Source: Nostoc sphaeroides
GTDB lineage: Bacteria > Cyanobacteriota > Cyanobacteriia > Cyanobacteriales > Nostocaceae
Reading direction: 5' to 3'
NCBI RefSeq assembly: GCF_003443655.1
Contig: NZ_CP031941.1
Location: forward strand, 6,399,001 to 6,463,000
Length of the DNA stretch: 64,000 bases
Shown here: positions 9,261 to 17,915 of the stretch, one piece after another
Position numbering within the stretch: the first letter of the stretch is position 1
How the letters are laid out: every line of letters starts with the position of its first letter
The notes under the pieces: generated by a model
What the model saw: the letters and a program-made list of their open reading frames with translations, nothing else
Told to the model about the DNA's origin: nothing
The model's database searches: none
Program-made: the position numbers and the translations under genes

Positions 9261-9977
9261 ATGAGCAGCAATTTAGCAACCAAATTACGTGTAGGCACTA
9301 AGAAAGCCCACACGATGGCAGAAAATGTAGGTTTTGTCAAGTGCTTTTTAAGAGGAGTAGTCGAGAAAAACTCTTACCGGAAACTTGTTGCTAATTTCTA
9401 CTTCGTTTACTCAGCGATGGAAGAGGAAATCGAAAAACATCGCCAGCACCCAATTGTTTCTAAAATTAACTTTCCGCAGCTAAACCGCAAGTATACCTTA
9501 GAGCAAGACCTGAGTTATTACTTTGGTGCTAACTGGAGAGAGCAAATCAAGCTATCTCCCGCAGGTGAAGCTTATGTACAGCGCATCCGAGAAATATCTG
9601 CCACAGAACCGGAACTGTTAATCGCTCATTCATATACTCGTTACTTGGGTGACTTATCTGGGGGACAAATTCTCAAAAATATTGCTGTAACGGCAATGAA
9701 TTTGTCTGATGGGCAAGGAACAGCCTTTTATGAGTTTCCTGAGATTCCTGATGAGAAGGCATTCAAAGCCAAATATCGGCAAATTGTGGATGAATTACCT
9801 CTTGATGATGCTACCAGCGATCGCATCGTTGATGAAGCTAACGCTGCTTTTGGCGTAAATATGAAGATGTTTCAGGAATTGGAAGGCAATTTGATCAAGG
9901 CGATCGGGGTAATGGTGTTCAACAGCCTCACACGCCGACGGACACGCGGCAGTACTGAACTCGTTACTGCTGAGTAA
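9261..9977 (+). CDS. ho1: Heme oxygenase (biliverdin-forming)
   Basis: 238 residues from the chosen start MSSNLATKLRVGTKKAHTMA. Heme oxygenase opens the heme ring to biliverdin IX-alpha, the precursor of phycocyanobilin for phycobilisomes and phytochromes, using reduced ferredoxin. The proximal haem-ligand histidine lies in KKAHTMAEN, and the distal-helix signature YLGDLSGGQ is at residues 130-138. The frame is open upstream to 9192, but that 23-residue extension does not look like the family, so the internal ATG is preferred. A MITE copy lies 20 bp after the stop and could affect the mRNA 3' end. Confidence 0.93.
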   Translation: MSSNLATKLRVGTKKAHTMAENVGFVKCFLRGVVEKNSYRKLVANFYFVYSAMEEEIEKHRQHPIVSKINFPQLNRKYTLEQDLSYYFGANWREQIKLSPAGEAYVQRIREISATEPELLIAHSYTRYLGDLSGGQILKNIAVTAMNLSDGQGTAFYEFPEIPDEKAFKAKYRQIVDELPLDDATSDRIVDEANAAFGVNMKMFQELEGNLIKAIGVMVFNSLTRRRTRGSTELVTAE

Positions 9978-9996
9978 CTGTGTTGAGATTGCGGAG

Positions 9997-10118
9997 CAAT
10001 ACGCTTGGGTTAAGGCTAAAACTCTGTTATCCAAGTCAATTTTTTAACGAACCGCCAAGACGCAGAGGACGCAGAGAGAAGAAAGAGAAGGAAAAAATTG
10101 CTTAACTGAACTGTATTG
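9997..10118. mobile_element. MITE family A, copy 2 (10-bp target duplication)
   Basis: 122 bp with ends CAATACGCTTGGGTTAAG and CTTAACTGAACTGTATTG and perfect flanking 10-bp direct repeats GATTGCGGAG at 9987-9996 and 10119-10128. The interior differs from copy 1 and contains a CCAAGACGCAGAGGACGCAG segment common between cyanobacterial genes. It sits just after ho1. Confidence 0.9.
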
Positions 10119-10128
10119 GATTGCGGAG

Positions 10129-10675
10129 TATGGTGTGTGGAGTCATAAGTTCAGATAGGCTGATGAAGGATAATTCATAGCTGTTTCTGGGGAAAGAGCG
10201 ATTGATGCTCAAAATATTTAGGGGCAATAGCCTTGTGACTGCTTTTTATTCGTGAAAGCAAGCATGGGGAGATTGCCCCTCAATTATTGTTAATAGTTAG
10301 CAGTTAGTTATTAATATCAATGTTTTGAGGTTTTGCATAAATTTTTAACTTACAGCAGAGTTAAAGAGGGCGAATGCACGCGATCGCACTTATGGGTTTA
10401 TCTGAGGTAGGCAACTGAGTGATCTTTCCTACTTTCCCACTGCTGACTCCATCGACCCTGGCTTGACCGCATTGGGTGTTGGGGATTGGGGCGATCGCCC
10501 TTAGAGTAAATAGGTGAAAAGTAACTTATGTCTACTGTTGACTATTAGTACCAAAAAAGGTACAAAAGTAATGTGATGTCAAATTAATATCAAATTGATC
10601 TAATTAAACATAGCTCTGTAAAGCTACAATATGTGCTTTTGCAGGTTTATGTGTTTTTAGAGAAATTTGATATAG
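10129..10675. other. Intergenic region with no gene seen
   Basis: Contains HIP1-type GCGATCGC sites near 10379 and 10490 and AT-rich sequence before the toxin gene. No ORF or RNA gene could be supported. Confidence 0.5.
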
Positions 10676-11026
10676 ATGGAAGAAAAACGAATTCCTGCAC
10701 AGTTCTATCAAAACGAAAATGGTACAGAACCTGTTCGTGATTGGTTAAAGGACTTAGACAAAGAAGACCGAAAATTAATTGGTGCTGATATTAAAACAGT
10801 AGAAATTGGATGGCCAATTGGGATGCCAACTTGCCGTCCAATGGGTAAAGGTCTATTTGAGGTACGTACAAATTTACCTCAAGGTCGAAAAGCTCGTGTG
10901 TTGTTTTGCATTTATGACGAAAAAATGATTCTTCTCAATGGGTTTATCAAAAAAACTCAGAAAACTCCACAAAAAGAATTGGAGTTAGCCTTAGAACGCA
11001 AGCAAAAACTGGAGGCGCAAAGATGA
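10676..11026 (+). CDS. HigB/Gp49-type toxin of a toxin-antitoxin pair
   Basis: 116 residues: EPVRDWLKDLDKEDRKLIGADIKTVEIGWPIG, then GLFEVRTNLPQGRKARVLFCIYDEKMILLNGFIKKTQKTPQKELELA. This is the phage-derived Gp49-like/HigB branch of RelE-type mRNA interferases, recognisable by the EVR...R.LF core and the FIKKT.KTP...E..LA tail. Such toxins cut mRNA on the ribosome and are neutralised by a helix-turn-helix antitoxin. The toxin comes first, and its stop overlaps the ATG of the downstream antitoxin by 4 bp (ATGA). The antitoxin next door carries a frameshift, so the state of the pair is unusual. Confidence 0.87.
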   Translation: MEEKRIPAQFYQNENGTEPVRDWLKDLDKEDRKLIGADIKTVEIGWPIGMPTCRPMGKGLFEVRTNLPQGRKARVLFCIYDEKMILLNGFIKKTQKTPQKELELALERKQKLEAQR

Positions 11027-11317
11027 ACAAAAATCCACATATTGGTTCTTCTCTTGATGACCTTCTTGAAGAAGAAGGGACACTTGAAGAAATTAACCTG
11101 ATTGCTGCTAAACGTGTTATTGCATGGCAGATTAGCAAAGCAATGGAAGAAAAAAAGTTGAATAAGGCAGCAATGGCAAAAGAGATGAATACTAGCAGAT
11201 CATCTCTTGAATCGGCTGTTAGACCCCAATAACTCATCTGTATCCTTAGACACCATTGATCGTGCTGCCAGAGTGGTTGGTAAACGGATACGTTTTGAAT
11301 TGGTGGATGCAATGTAG
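11023..11317 (+). pseudogene. XRE-type antitoxin with a 1-base frameshift
   Basis: The frame begins MNKNPHIGSSLDDLLEEEGTL and runs into a helix-turn-helix (KKLNKAAMAKEMNTSRSSL), then goes out of frame to ESAVRPQ and a stop at 11232. One extra A turns CTTGATCGG into CTTGAATCGG. Without it the protein reads DRLLDPNNSSVSLDTID and ends KRIRFELVDAM at 11317, the normal C-terminus of this antitoxin family. Either the antitoxin is truncated just after the recognition helix or the base is a sequencing error. It overlaps the toxin gene by 4 bp. Confidence 0.85.
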
Positions 11318-11656
11318 GCATAATTCAGCATCACCTATCTTCTTAACCCATCTCTGATGAGATGGGTTAAATTTTGCCCGTCATGTCTTTTCCACACTCG
11401 CCCTTCCTCGGTCAAGCAAATTCTGACTAATTGGAACTATATCAATTGAAGTTCTTGAAATTTAAGGACTTCAAACCCTTGTTGTACCGGATTAAATTGC
11501 TGTATCAAATAGGCTATTGCTGTGCCCCTACGCCGCGGGTCTATTTACCTGAAAATAGCTGTAAAATAACTAAGTCAATCTTCAAACCAAGCTTAATCTC
11601 AGTATTTAAGTTTGTAACCCGTAAAACTTACCATACTGAGTAAATCAGGCAAAAAT
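11318..11656. other. Intergenic region upstream of cobW
   Basis: No gene is supported. I looked for a cobalamin riboswitch or a clear zinc-regulator palindrome upstream of cobW and found neither convincingly. A short hairpin AACCCATCTCTGATGAGATGGGTT at 11345-11368 (stem AACCCATCTC/GAGATGGGTT) follows the antitoxin and looks like a terminator stem. Confidence 0.5.
11345..11372 (+). terminator. Probable terminator after the toxin-antitoxin pair
   Basis: A perfect stem AACCCATCTC/GAGATGGGTT with a 4-nt loop is followed by AAATTTT. It lies 28 bp after the restored antitoxin stop. Confidence 0.6.
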
Positions 11657-12697
11657 ATGGCTACGAAAATTCCTGTCACAGTAATTACAGGCTTCTTAGG
11701 TAGTGGAAAAACCAGCCTAATTCGCCACCTGCTACAAAACAATCAAGGACGCCGCATTGCCGTTTTAGTCAATGAATTTGGCGAACTCGGTATTGATGGC
11801 GAATTGTTAAAATCCTGTCAAATTTGTCCCGAAGATGGCGAGGGCGACACTAATATCTTTGAATTAACTAACGGCTGCTTATGCTGCACCGTGCAGGAAG
11901 AGTTTTACCCGATGATGCAAGAGTTAATCAAGCGGCGGGATAGCATCGACTGCATTTTGATTGAAACCTCTGGTTTAGCCTTGCCAAAACCACTAATAAA
12001 GGCTTTTCGTTGGCAAGAAATTCGCAATGCGGCTACTGTGGATGCTGTAATTACCGTGGTAGATTGTGCGGCGGTAGCGGCGGGGACATTTGCTAGTGAT
12101 CTAGAGGCGATCGCAGCCCAGCGCCAAGCAGATGATAGTCTAGAACACGAAACACCTTTACAAGAACTGTTTGAAGACCAACTTGCTTGTGCAGACTTAG
12201 TGGTGTTAAATAAAATTGATTTGGTAGATGCCGAGACAAAAGCCAGAGTTGAGGAATTGATTAAGCAAGAATTGCCCAGAGTGGTGAAGATTGTTGAGAG
12301 CAATGGTTCTCAACTAGACGCATCTATATTATTAGGATTCCAAGCCGCAGTCGAAGATAATTTAGATTCTCGTCCTAGTCATCACGATACCGAAGAAGAC
12401 CACAATCACGACGAAGAAATTACCTCAACTAATTTAATTTTGGATCGTACCTTTGACCCAGAAAAGCTGCAACAGCAGTTAGAGAAATTAGCACAACAAC
12501 AAGAAATTTACCGGATTAAAGGCTTTGTGGCAGTGCCAAATAAATCCATGCGCCTAGTGATGCAAGGCGTGGGAACCCGATTTGATAAATTTTACGATCG
12601 CCCCTGGAAACCCGAAGAGTCCCGACAAACGCGTTTAGTTTTCATAGGACGTGATTTGAAGTCTTCAGAAATCGAATCACAACTTGTAGCTTTATGA
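11657..12697 (+). CDS. cobW: CobW-family GTP-dependent metal chaperone
   Basis: 346 residues of the G3E GTPase/CobW family. GFLGSGKTSL near residue 12 is the Walker A loop, NGCLCCTVQEEF near residue 74 holds the metal-binding CXCC motif, ETSGLALP is switch-like, and NKIDLV is the base-specificity motif. A histidine/acid-rich stretch (HHDTEEDHNHDEE, about residues 236-248) precedes the CobW C-terminal domain. Family members insert cobalt or zinc into target proteins. The length and unsplit CxCC fit the protein cyanobacteria annotate as CobW, but a zinc chaperone role cannot be excluded without the regulatory site. Confidence 0.86.
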   Translation: MATKIPVTVITGFLGSGKTSLIRHLLQNNQGRRIAVLVNEFGELGIDGELLKSCQICPEDGEGDTNIFELTNGCLCCTVQEEFYPMMQELIKRRDSIDCILIETSGLALPKPLIKAFRWQEIRNAATVDAVITVVDCAAVAAGTFASDLEAIAAQRQADDSLEHETPLQELFEDQLACADLVVLNKIDLVDAETKARVEELIKQELPRVVKIVESNGSQLDASILLGFQAAVEDNLDSRPSHHDTEEDHNHDEEITSTNLILDRTFDPEKLQQQLEKLAQQQEIYRIKGFVAVPNKSMRLVMQGVGTRFDKFYDRPWKPEESRQTRLVFIGRDLKSSEIESQLVAL

Positions 12698-13013
12698 GTT
12701 AGGAGTTAGGAGTTAGGAGTTAGGAATAATTAGTACACTGTGGGGGAAGTTTGCCTACCTTTAACAAGGGAATTTTGCCCTTTGCCTATCTATCGATTAT
12801 TACGAGGCTTAGAGCAACTTATAATGGTAAATTTATTCCCCTATTATGTATTAGTTGATTTAAAATAAAAACAATACTAATAACTTAAAGTTCCTAATTT
12901 TTTACTTTTAATAACTCCTAACTATTGTACAGACGCCATTAATCGCCTCTCTATTGTACAGACGCGATTAATCGCGTCTCTCCTTAAACCCTCAATCTTC
13001 ATTTGATAAAACT
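12698..13013. repeat. Heptamer tract and dispersed palindromes between cobW and the ABA4-like gene
   Basis: A GAGTTAG heptamer is repeated about four times at 12697-12724, directly after the cobW stop. Two versions of the dispersed GTACAGACG...CGTCTCT hairpin repeat lie at about 12925-12982, the second with a HIP-like GCGATTAATCGC core. No gene is seen. Confidence 0.65.
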
Positions 13014-13496
13014 ATGACCATCTCTCAACTATTTAACGTTGCCAATCTTTTCGTATTGCCTTTTTGGGCGTTGATGATTTTATTGCCAAATTGGAAAGTT
13101 ACACGGCAGATTATGTCATCATATCTGCCCTTTGTGATTTTAGCTGGGGCGTATGTGTATTTGTTTATCAACAGCATTACACCAGAAAATGCCCAAGCTT
13201 TATCGAATCCCCAATTAGCCGATATCGCTAAATTTTTTACAGATGAAACGGCTGCTGCAACGGGTTGGATTCATTTTTTAGTGATGGATTTATTCGTCGG
13301 GCGATGGATTTATTGGGAAGGACAAAAAACAGGTATTTGGACAATTCACTCCCTTGCACTGTGTTTGTTTGCTGGCCCTATGGGATTACTGTCTCACATC
13401 TTGACTGACTGGATTACTAAGACATTTTTCCCTCAATTTCAGCAGAATGAAACGGTGACGGTAGGAGAAAAAGCTGCATCATCATCTGGAACATAG
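13014..13496 (+). CDS. ABA4-like family membrane protein (DUF4281)
   Basis: 160 residues with four hydrophobic segments (about residues 5-25, 37-53, 82-102, 111-130). The WIHFLVMDLFVGRWIYWEG and FAGPMGLLSHIL signatures mark the ABA4-like/DUF4281 family, related to the plant protein needed for neoxanthin formation. In cyanobacteria the role is not settled; a link to carotenoid metabolism is only suggested by homology. The gene stands alone, with repeats on both sides. Confidence 0.85.
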   Translation: MTISQLFNVANLFVLPFWALMILLPNWKVTRQIMSSYLPFVILAGAYVYLFINSITPENAQALSNPQLADIAKFFTDETAAATGWIHFLVMDLFVGRWIYWEGQKTGIWTIHSLALCLFAGPMGLLSHILTDWITKTFFPQFQQNETVTVGEKAASSSGT

Positions 13497-13504
13497 TTAT
13501 ATAT

Positions 13505-13640
13505 CAATACGCTTGGGTTAAGCCAGAAAAATAAATTTGCGTAGGTTGGGTTGAGGAACAAAACCCAACATTTTCGGGCATTTGTTGGGTAACACTAAAG
13601 TTCAACCCAACCTACAATTATCCTTAACTGAACTGTATTG
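13505..13640. mobile_element. MITE family A, copy 3 (10-bp target duplication)
   Basis: 136 bp with ends CAATACGCTTGGGTTAAG and CTTAACTGAACTGTATTG and perfect flanking 10-bp repeats AGTTATATAT at 13495-13504 and 13641-13650. Inside is a second dispersed hairpin repeat (GTAGGTTGGGTTGA paired with TCAACCCAACCTAC). The left duplication begins at the stop codon of the ABA4-like gene. Confidence 0.92.
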
Positions 13641-13678
13641 AGTTATATATAGCAATCATAAATTCTTTGTGAAAAGCC

Positions 13679-13711
13679 AGATCCCCGGCTTATTAAAGAA
13701 GCCGGGGATCT
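13679..13711. terminator. Strong symmetric hairpin between convergent genes
   Basis: A perfect 13-bp stem AGATCCCCGGCTT/AAGCCGGGGATCT with a 7-nt loop. It lies between a plus-strand and a minus-strand gene and could end transcription from either side, although no long T run follows. Confidence 0.55.
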
Positions 13712-13855
13712 GTAGATTGATAATTAGGAAATCAGTTTGCTTTTAAGCTAATTAGCATTCAAGTTGCACAAAAGCAGGGCTGGAGCCGCTTGCTACAAAC
13801 AAATCACTCTGAAAATTACTACATGAACCGTCGAACTCAAGTGACTTGAAAATAA

Positions 13856-14071
13856 TTAACCGTTGTCGTGTCTATAGTCAGCATCTAACCAACAGCGTGG
13901 TAGAACTTCACCTGAAGGAAAAACGAGATTTTCTTTTTTAAAACTTTCAGGTTGCTGTTCTTCTTGACCTTCTTGGTCTTTTCCGTGAACAACATCACTA
14001 TTCGGATCAAGTAGTTCTTGAATTTCAACAATCTTTACCAATTCGCCACTATCTTTGACTTGTAAAAGCAT
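13856..14071 (-). CDS. Small conserved cyanobacterial protein
   Basis: 71 residues: MLLQVKDSGELVKIVEIQELLDPNSDVVHG, then GEVLPRCWLDADYR. I recognise the pattern (MLLQVKDSG..VE....L.DP, FPSGE.LP.CW) as a small protein widespread in cyanobacteria, of unknown function and without membrane segments. An AG-rich tract (GAGGCAATTTCT) lies upstream of the ATG. The function is unknown. Confidence 0.7.
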   Translation of the reverse strand: MLLQVKDSGELVKIVEIQELLDPNSDVVHGKDQEGQEEQQPESFKKENLVFPSGEVLPRCWLDADYRHDNG

Positions 14072-14351
14072 AGAAATTGCCTCAATGAGTTTGCATGGAA
14101 GTTCAAAGCGAGTTTCAAGATAAACTCGCTCAAATCTAAACCGATTTTGAACGCGGAGATTCCTTAATTGTTAAAGGAAATTTTTATCAGATATCCACAC
14201 ATAAGTTACACGAGATTGATTTGTGTGTATCTGTGGAGTTCATTTTTATAAAATAGGCACTGCAAATAGATACCTAATCCAGAAGCTAAAATAGAATCAG
14301 GTAATGCTGATTAATAAAATTGTCCAACTAAGATAATTTTAGTTTTAGCGA

Positions 14352-14660
14352 TTAGAAATCACGTTGATATTTTTCCAAAATATGTACTAAATTCACTTGG
14401 CATTGCAGGGGTAGAAAATCGATTAAAGGAACTTCACGTTTCCCGCCGCCAATTTTTATTGGAATCGATCCCAAGACTTGTAAAACTCGGTCTTCATTTA
14501 CAGCGTTGGAAGTAATTAGGGGATACAGTTGCTCGGCAACAACTGTATGCAGTTTGGCATTAGATAAATAAAGATGCCATTTGGCAACGTCTATGTAGAC
14601 GCTCTCGCCAATTTCAGCTGCTAGGGCTTCTAGTAGTTCTGTGGTGTTAGTCTTAGCCAT
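14352..14660 (-). CDS. DUF3181 family protein
   Basis: 102 residues: TTELLEALAAEIGESVYIDVAKWHLYLSNAKLHT, then DRVLQVLGSIPIKIGGGKREVPLIDFLP. This matches the small cyanobacterial DUF3181 family from memory: helical, cytoplasmic, with the invariant-looking IKIGGGK.EVPL.D..P tail. Its role is unknown. It lies in a minus-strand run of short conserved cyanobacterial genes. Confidence 0.8.
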   Translation of the reverse strand: MAKTNTTELLEALAAEIGESVYIDVAKWHLYLSNAKLHTVVAEQLYPLITSNAVNEDRVLQVLGSIPIKIGGGKREVPLIDFLPLQCQVNLVHILEKYQRDF

Positions 14661-14782
14661 AAAAATAACCCTACATTAAGAAGAAAAAGTGCTAAATTTC
14701 AGCCTTTTTTACATTATGGCTCAATTAACAGCCTAATCCTACTACCAGAGGTTACAATCGCCCCAGCATGAGTAATCCATCT

Positions 14783-15040
14783 TCAGGTGGATTTTGGTGG
14801 AGTTTCGGTGTAGTTAGCGATCGCACTAATATAAATCAGATGCACCAACACTATTCCTGTCCAACTTAAAGTCACCAAAGGCAGCCACTCCCAGGTAGTG
14901 CCTTTCAAGATGTGGAAAAACCACAAGCCAGAATTAATCGTAGCAGCGATCGCTACATGCACAGCAAAATTCATTCTGTCATCGATCTTGCGGTAATCAG
15001 GGTCTTTGCGATCGGGTTTGCGAGGCCAACGAGGAGGCAT
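14783..15040 (-). CDS. 2TM-domain small membrane protein
   Basis: 85 residues. A basic N-terminus (PPRWPRKPDRKDPDYRKIDDRMNF) is followed by two hydrophobic segments (about residues 28-44 and 53-73). R.PDP.YR..D.R...A.HV is typical of the cyanobacterial 2TM proteins. Function unknown. Two HIP1-like sites lie within the gene. Confidence 0.75.
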   Translation of the reverse strand: MPPRWPRKPDRKDPDYRKIDDRMNFAVHVAIAATINSGLWFFHILKGTTWEWLPLVTLSWTGIVLVHLIYISAIANYTETPPKST

Positions 15041-15222
15041 AAATATTTGTTACAGATTTAAATACACCCTATTTAGAGTAACTGAAAGTTTGGCAGATTT
15101 CAAAACCCTTCCTTCGACCGAAGCTTTCAACAGATATTATTCATCTGCGATCGCTCTTTGCTAATATCTCAAGTTGTGATTCTAAATTAAAGACTGAATT
15201 TTCAATTAGACCGCAGCGACGC

Positions 15223-15867
15223 TCAACCCACTTCAATTAAGCTTCGTTCAGGTAGGGTGACTCCGTTAATTAAGCAGTGGTGCAAATCGACCCCAGTTAA
15301 ATCTACTTCCGTCAAATCAACGTAACTTAGATCAGTTTTGTACAAAATAGCTTTGACAAGACTAGCATGACTCAGGTCTGTATTGCTCAACTTTGCGCCA
15401 GTCAGGTTTGCACCATTGAGATTTGCCCCAGTCAAAAAAGCACCACTAAGGTTAGCATAGCGCAAATCTGCCCCAGCCAAGTTTGCATTACTGAGGTCAG
15501 CATCATGCAAGTCTGCTAAACGTAGGTCTGATTTTATTAGGGAAGCCTTACGCAAGTCCACCTTCCTAAGAGTTGCCCGTATCAGATTAGCAGCCTTGAG
15601 GTTTGCCAAAATTAGATTTGCTTCACTGAAGTCAGTTCTCCAGAGAACCGCCGCAGTCAAATTTGCTTCGCTCAGGTTTGCTTTGCTTAGGTTGGACTGT
15701 GATAAAGTCGCATTAGCCAAGTTAGCTCGATTCAAATTGATTCTAGCTAAACACATCTCGCTGAGGTTAACTAAGTGCAGGCTTACTTGAGGGAAATTTC
15801 TCTCTCCTGCACAATAGCGTTTGAGAAGTTCATCAGCATCCATACAGCCCGCCTCCCAAATCTCCAT
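15223..15867 (-). CDS. Pentapeptide-repeat protein
   Basis: 214 residues. After an N-terminal DADELLKRYCAGERNF segment the rest is about 30 tandem A(N/D)LXX pentapeptides (for example ANLTG, ADLRY, ANLSG), which fold as a right-handed quadrilateral beta-helix. No signal peptide or membrane segment is visible, so it is probably cytoplasmic. The DELL.RY..GER.F head is common in cyanobacterial members. The biochemical role is unknown. Confidence 0.85.
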   Translation of the reverse strand: MEIWEAGCMDADELLKRYCAGERNFPQVSLHLVNLSEMCLARINLNRANLANATLSQSNLSKANLSEANLTAAVLWRTDFSEANLILANLKAANLIRATLRKVDLRKASLIKSDLRLADLHDADLSNANLAGADLRYANLSGAFLTGANLNGANLTGAKLSNTDLSHASLVKAILYKTDLSYVDLTEVDLTGVDLHHCLINGVTLPERSLIEVG

Positions 15868-16059
15868 TTATCATTTGAAAATTACAGTATCTAATCGATA
15901 ATTGCTGTAAATAGCTCTAATTCAGAGACTTTTAAAAACTCTGCGCCAACCTTAAAACTATTTAACAATCTTTTACAATATTGCCAATGAATCGGTTGCT
16001 TTCAACAGCGATCGCACAATGAAAATACCAAATAAGCCCTTATAAGGAAAATGCTGAAA

Positions 16060-16328
16060 ACCCTTGAGGAACAGGCGCATAGCGCCGTATTCCGTACTTC
16101 AGGCAAGGGATGAAAGCTTTAGGCTTAAGTCATGTTAAAATAGTCTAATCAGTACAAGATTTAAAAACCTACCCCCGGACTGGGGGAAAGTCTACGCTAG
16201 AAATTCCTTGAGGAGATATCACTACGCACCTTGTGTGCAAACGTGGTGAGCCTGGGAACCTGTGTAAACAGGATATTAAGAGCGCAATCTCTTAATAATC
16301 TCCGTACCTTTAGGTCGGAGAGTGTCAA
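16060..16328. mobile_element. Probable deleted IS200/IS605-type element with omega-RNA-like 3' end
   Basis: A hairpin at 16068-16093 (GGAA.GGCGC.ATA.GCGCC.TTCC) resembles the left-end palindrome of single-strand-transposing IS elements. About 170 bp later come three hairpins in a row: CCTGTGTAAACAGG, TTAAGAGCGCAATCTCTTAA and CTCCGTACCTTTAGGTCGGAG. The last is followed by AGTGTCAA, the kind of ending seen at the 3' end of TnpB-type elements. No tnpB or tnpA frame remains. The assignment rests on these structures only. Confidence 0.45.
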
Positions 16329-16483
16329 TAAGTTTCTTTTGTTTAAGCATACCCAGGTGGCGATGTCTACGATGCGCTATTCGGCGTCGCTCCTTCCCTC
16401 ATCCACGTTCACAGCTATTTTCAGTTAATTGAATCACAGTTTTTCGTAGGGGCACGGCAGTGCCGTGCCCTTAAAAGAGTGGT

Positions 16484-17446
16484 TTATTTACGTACTAGGT
16501 TGAGCAGTTCTTTCGGAGAAGCGAGCAAGTCAATTGCTACAAAAAAGATTTTGCCTTGGGGATCTATCAAAAACCGCCATGCAATATTCATCCCAACACT
16601 GGCACCGAACCAAGGGGTTTGGACTTTACCTGTGACTTTAACTTGTGTATAGCCATCTTCTACTGGCTCAGATATACCACGCTCTGGTATCATTTTCAAT
16701 CCCTGGCATTCTTCACGCATATAAGCGCGGATTGCATCTTGACCAACAATCGGTCTTTCAAAGGGGGGTTGCAAGGCACCTTCAGAGCGAAACAGAGCAA
16801 CCGCAGCATCAAAGTCATTGGCATTCATGTTGTTGATATAGCCCAACACCGTAGCGTTGTTGATACCCTCAATGGTGACTTTAGTCCGAAATGCTGGTGC
16901 AGTGGGAGGAGCCACAGGTTCTGAGACTTTTTTGTAACTACCGGGAGCGTTCGGGTCAAATCCCATGCTAATTACGGTATTGCGTAAAATTGTGATTTGT
17001 TGACCTGAATCAGCATTTCGGATGGCTTGCAACACATCAGCAGCCTTAGAAGAAAGCTTGTAGCCTTCTGGGATCGGAGCAACGATTCCCTGCGCCATCC
17101 ATTCTCCTAACTGATACCAGAAGCCCAATTTGATGTTTACGGTGAAGGATGCATAGGAACGGCAAAGGGGAGTGTCAGCACGGTTAGCCAGATCGTACAT
17201 GACTTGCGTTTGAGCCTCAAAAGGCATCTGCTTTATTTGTTCAAGTAAGCCTTGTGCAAGGATCATGTTAGCTGCGCCTGGAGCAGCAACCGTAATACTT
17301 CTACCCATCTCGGTATAGGCAAACCAGAGTAATGCTAGTTGATCTTCAGCATTGAGCTGAGAGAATGATTCGACAACAGTTGGAACAATGTCAGCAACTA
17401 GGGTGCCTGGAAAAATACTTTGAGCCGACTGGATGGTAAAAGACAT
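16484..17446 (-). CDS. ocp: Orange carotenoid protein
   Basis: 320 residues from the start MSFTIQSAQSIFPGTLVAD; the ATG 15 bp upstream is less likely. OCP binds a keto-carotenoid and, when photoactivated by blue-green light, quenches excitation in phycobilisomes. The all-helical carotenoid N-terminal domain covers about residues 1-165 (LALLWFAYTEMGRS, GFWYQLGEWM). A linker (KVSEPVAPPTAPAF) leads to the NTF2-like C-terminal domain (VTIEGINNATVLGYINNMNANDF, WRFLIDPQGKIFFVAIDLLASP). Both domains are intact. No fluorescence-recovery-protein gene is visible next to it. Confidence 0.95.
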   Translation of the reverse strand: MSFTIQSAQSIFPGTLVADIVPTVVESFSQLNAEDQLALLWFAYTEMGRSITVAAPGAANMILAQGLLEQIKQMPFEAQTQVMYDLANRADTPLCRSYASFTVNIKLGFWYQLGEWMAQGIVAPIPEGYKLSSKAADVLQAIRNADSGQQITILRNTVISMGFDPNAPGSYKKVSEPVAPPTAPAFRTKVTIEGINNATVLGYINNMNANDFDAAVALFRSEGALQPPFERPIVGQDAIRAYMREECQGLKMIPERGISEPVEDGYTQVKVTGKVQTPWFGASVGMNIAWRFLIDPQGKIFFVAIDLLASPKELLNLVRK

Positions 17447-17912
17447 AGCAGATGTTCCCAAAAGAAAATTACAGTTCTATCGTATGTGAAAATCAAATGT
17501 GCAAATACGGAAGCGAAATGCGTTTAGCTGTTAACAAAGGCACTCAGCAGTCTTGGCGTAGACATCGCTTTACCAAAGGCATAGCGATTCATCTTGCCTA
17601 TGAGTTTAGATACTCAGCAAAGCAGATTGCAGGCTCAACTGCATAGTTATCTAGAAAACCTTGATCAACAGTGGTTTAACGCATTTAGGTTGCTTTTGTA
17701 TCTATATGTAAAGAAACATAACAAGTTCGTTACAAATAAGCAAGACTTCCTCAGTTATAAGTTAATAAATTCTGCTTATAGAAATATAAGTTTTGCTTAA
17801 AACAGAATATGCACAAAGCCAGCAATTGTGCATATTCACTTCCAAAAGTGTAGGCGTAGCCCGTCGTAGACATTGCACGTCTCTAGATGCATGAAATTTT
17901 GATAAACAATCT
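17447..17912. other. Intergenic region upstream of ocp
   Basis: No gene is supported. It includes fragments of the dispersed GCGTAGACATCGC-type repeat near 17557 and 17850-17873. The ocp promoter must lie at its left end. Confidence 0.5.
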
Positions 17913-17915
17913 TTA

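Noticed and set aside
11318-11656. Cobalamin riboswitch or zinc-regulator site upstream of cobW
   Set aside because: No conserved B12-box or convincing zinc-box palindrome could be seen.
16231-16428. A 65-codon plus-strand frame
   Set aside because: It overlaps the hairpins of the proposed IS200/IS605 remnant and a dispersed repeat and has no recognisable protein features.
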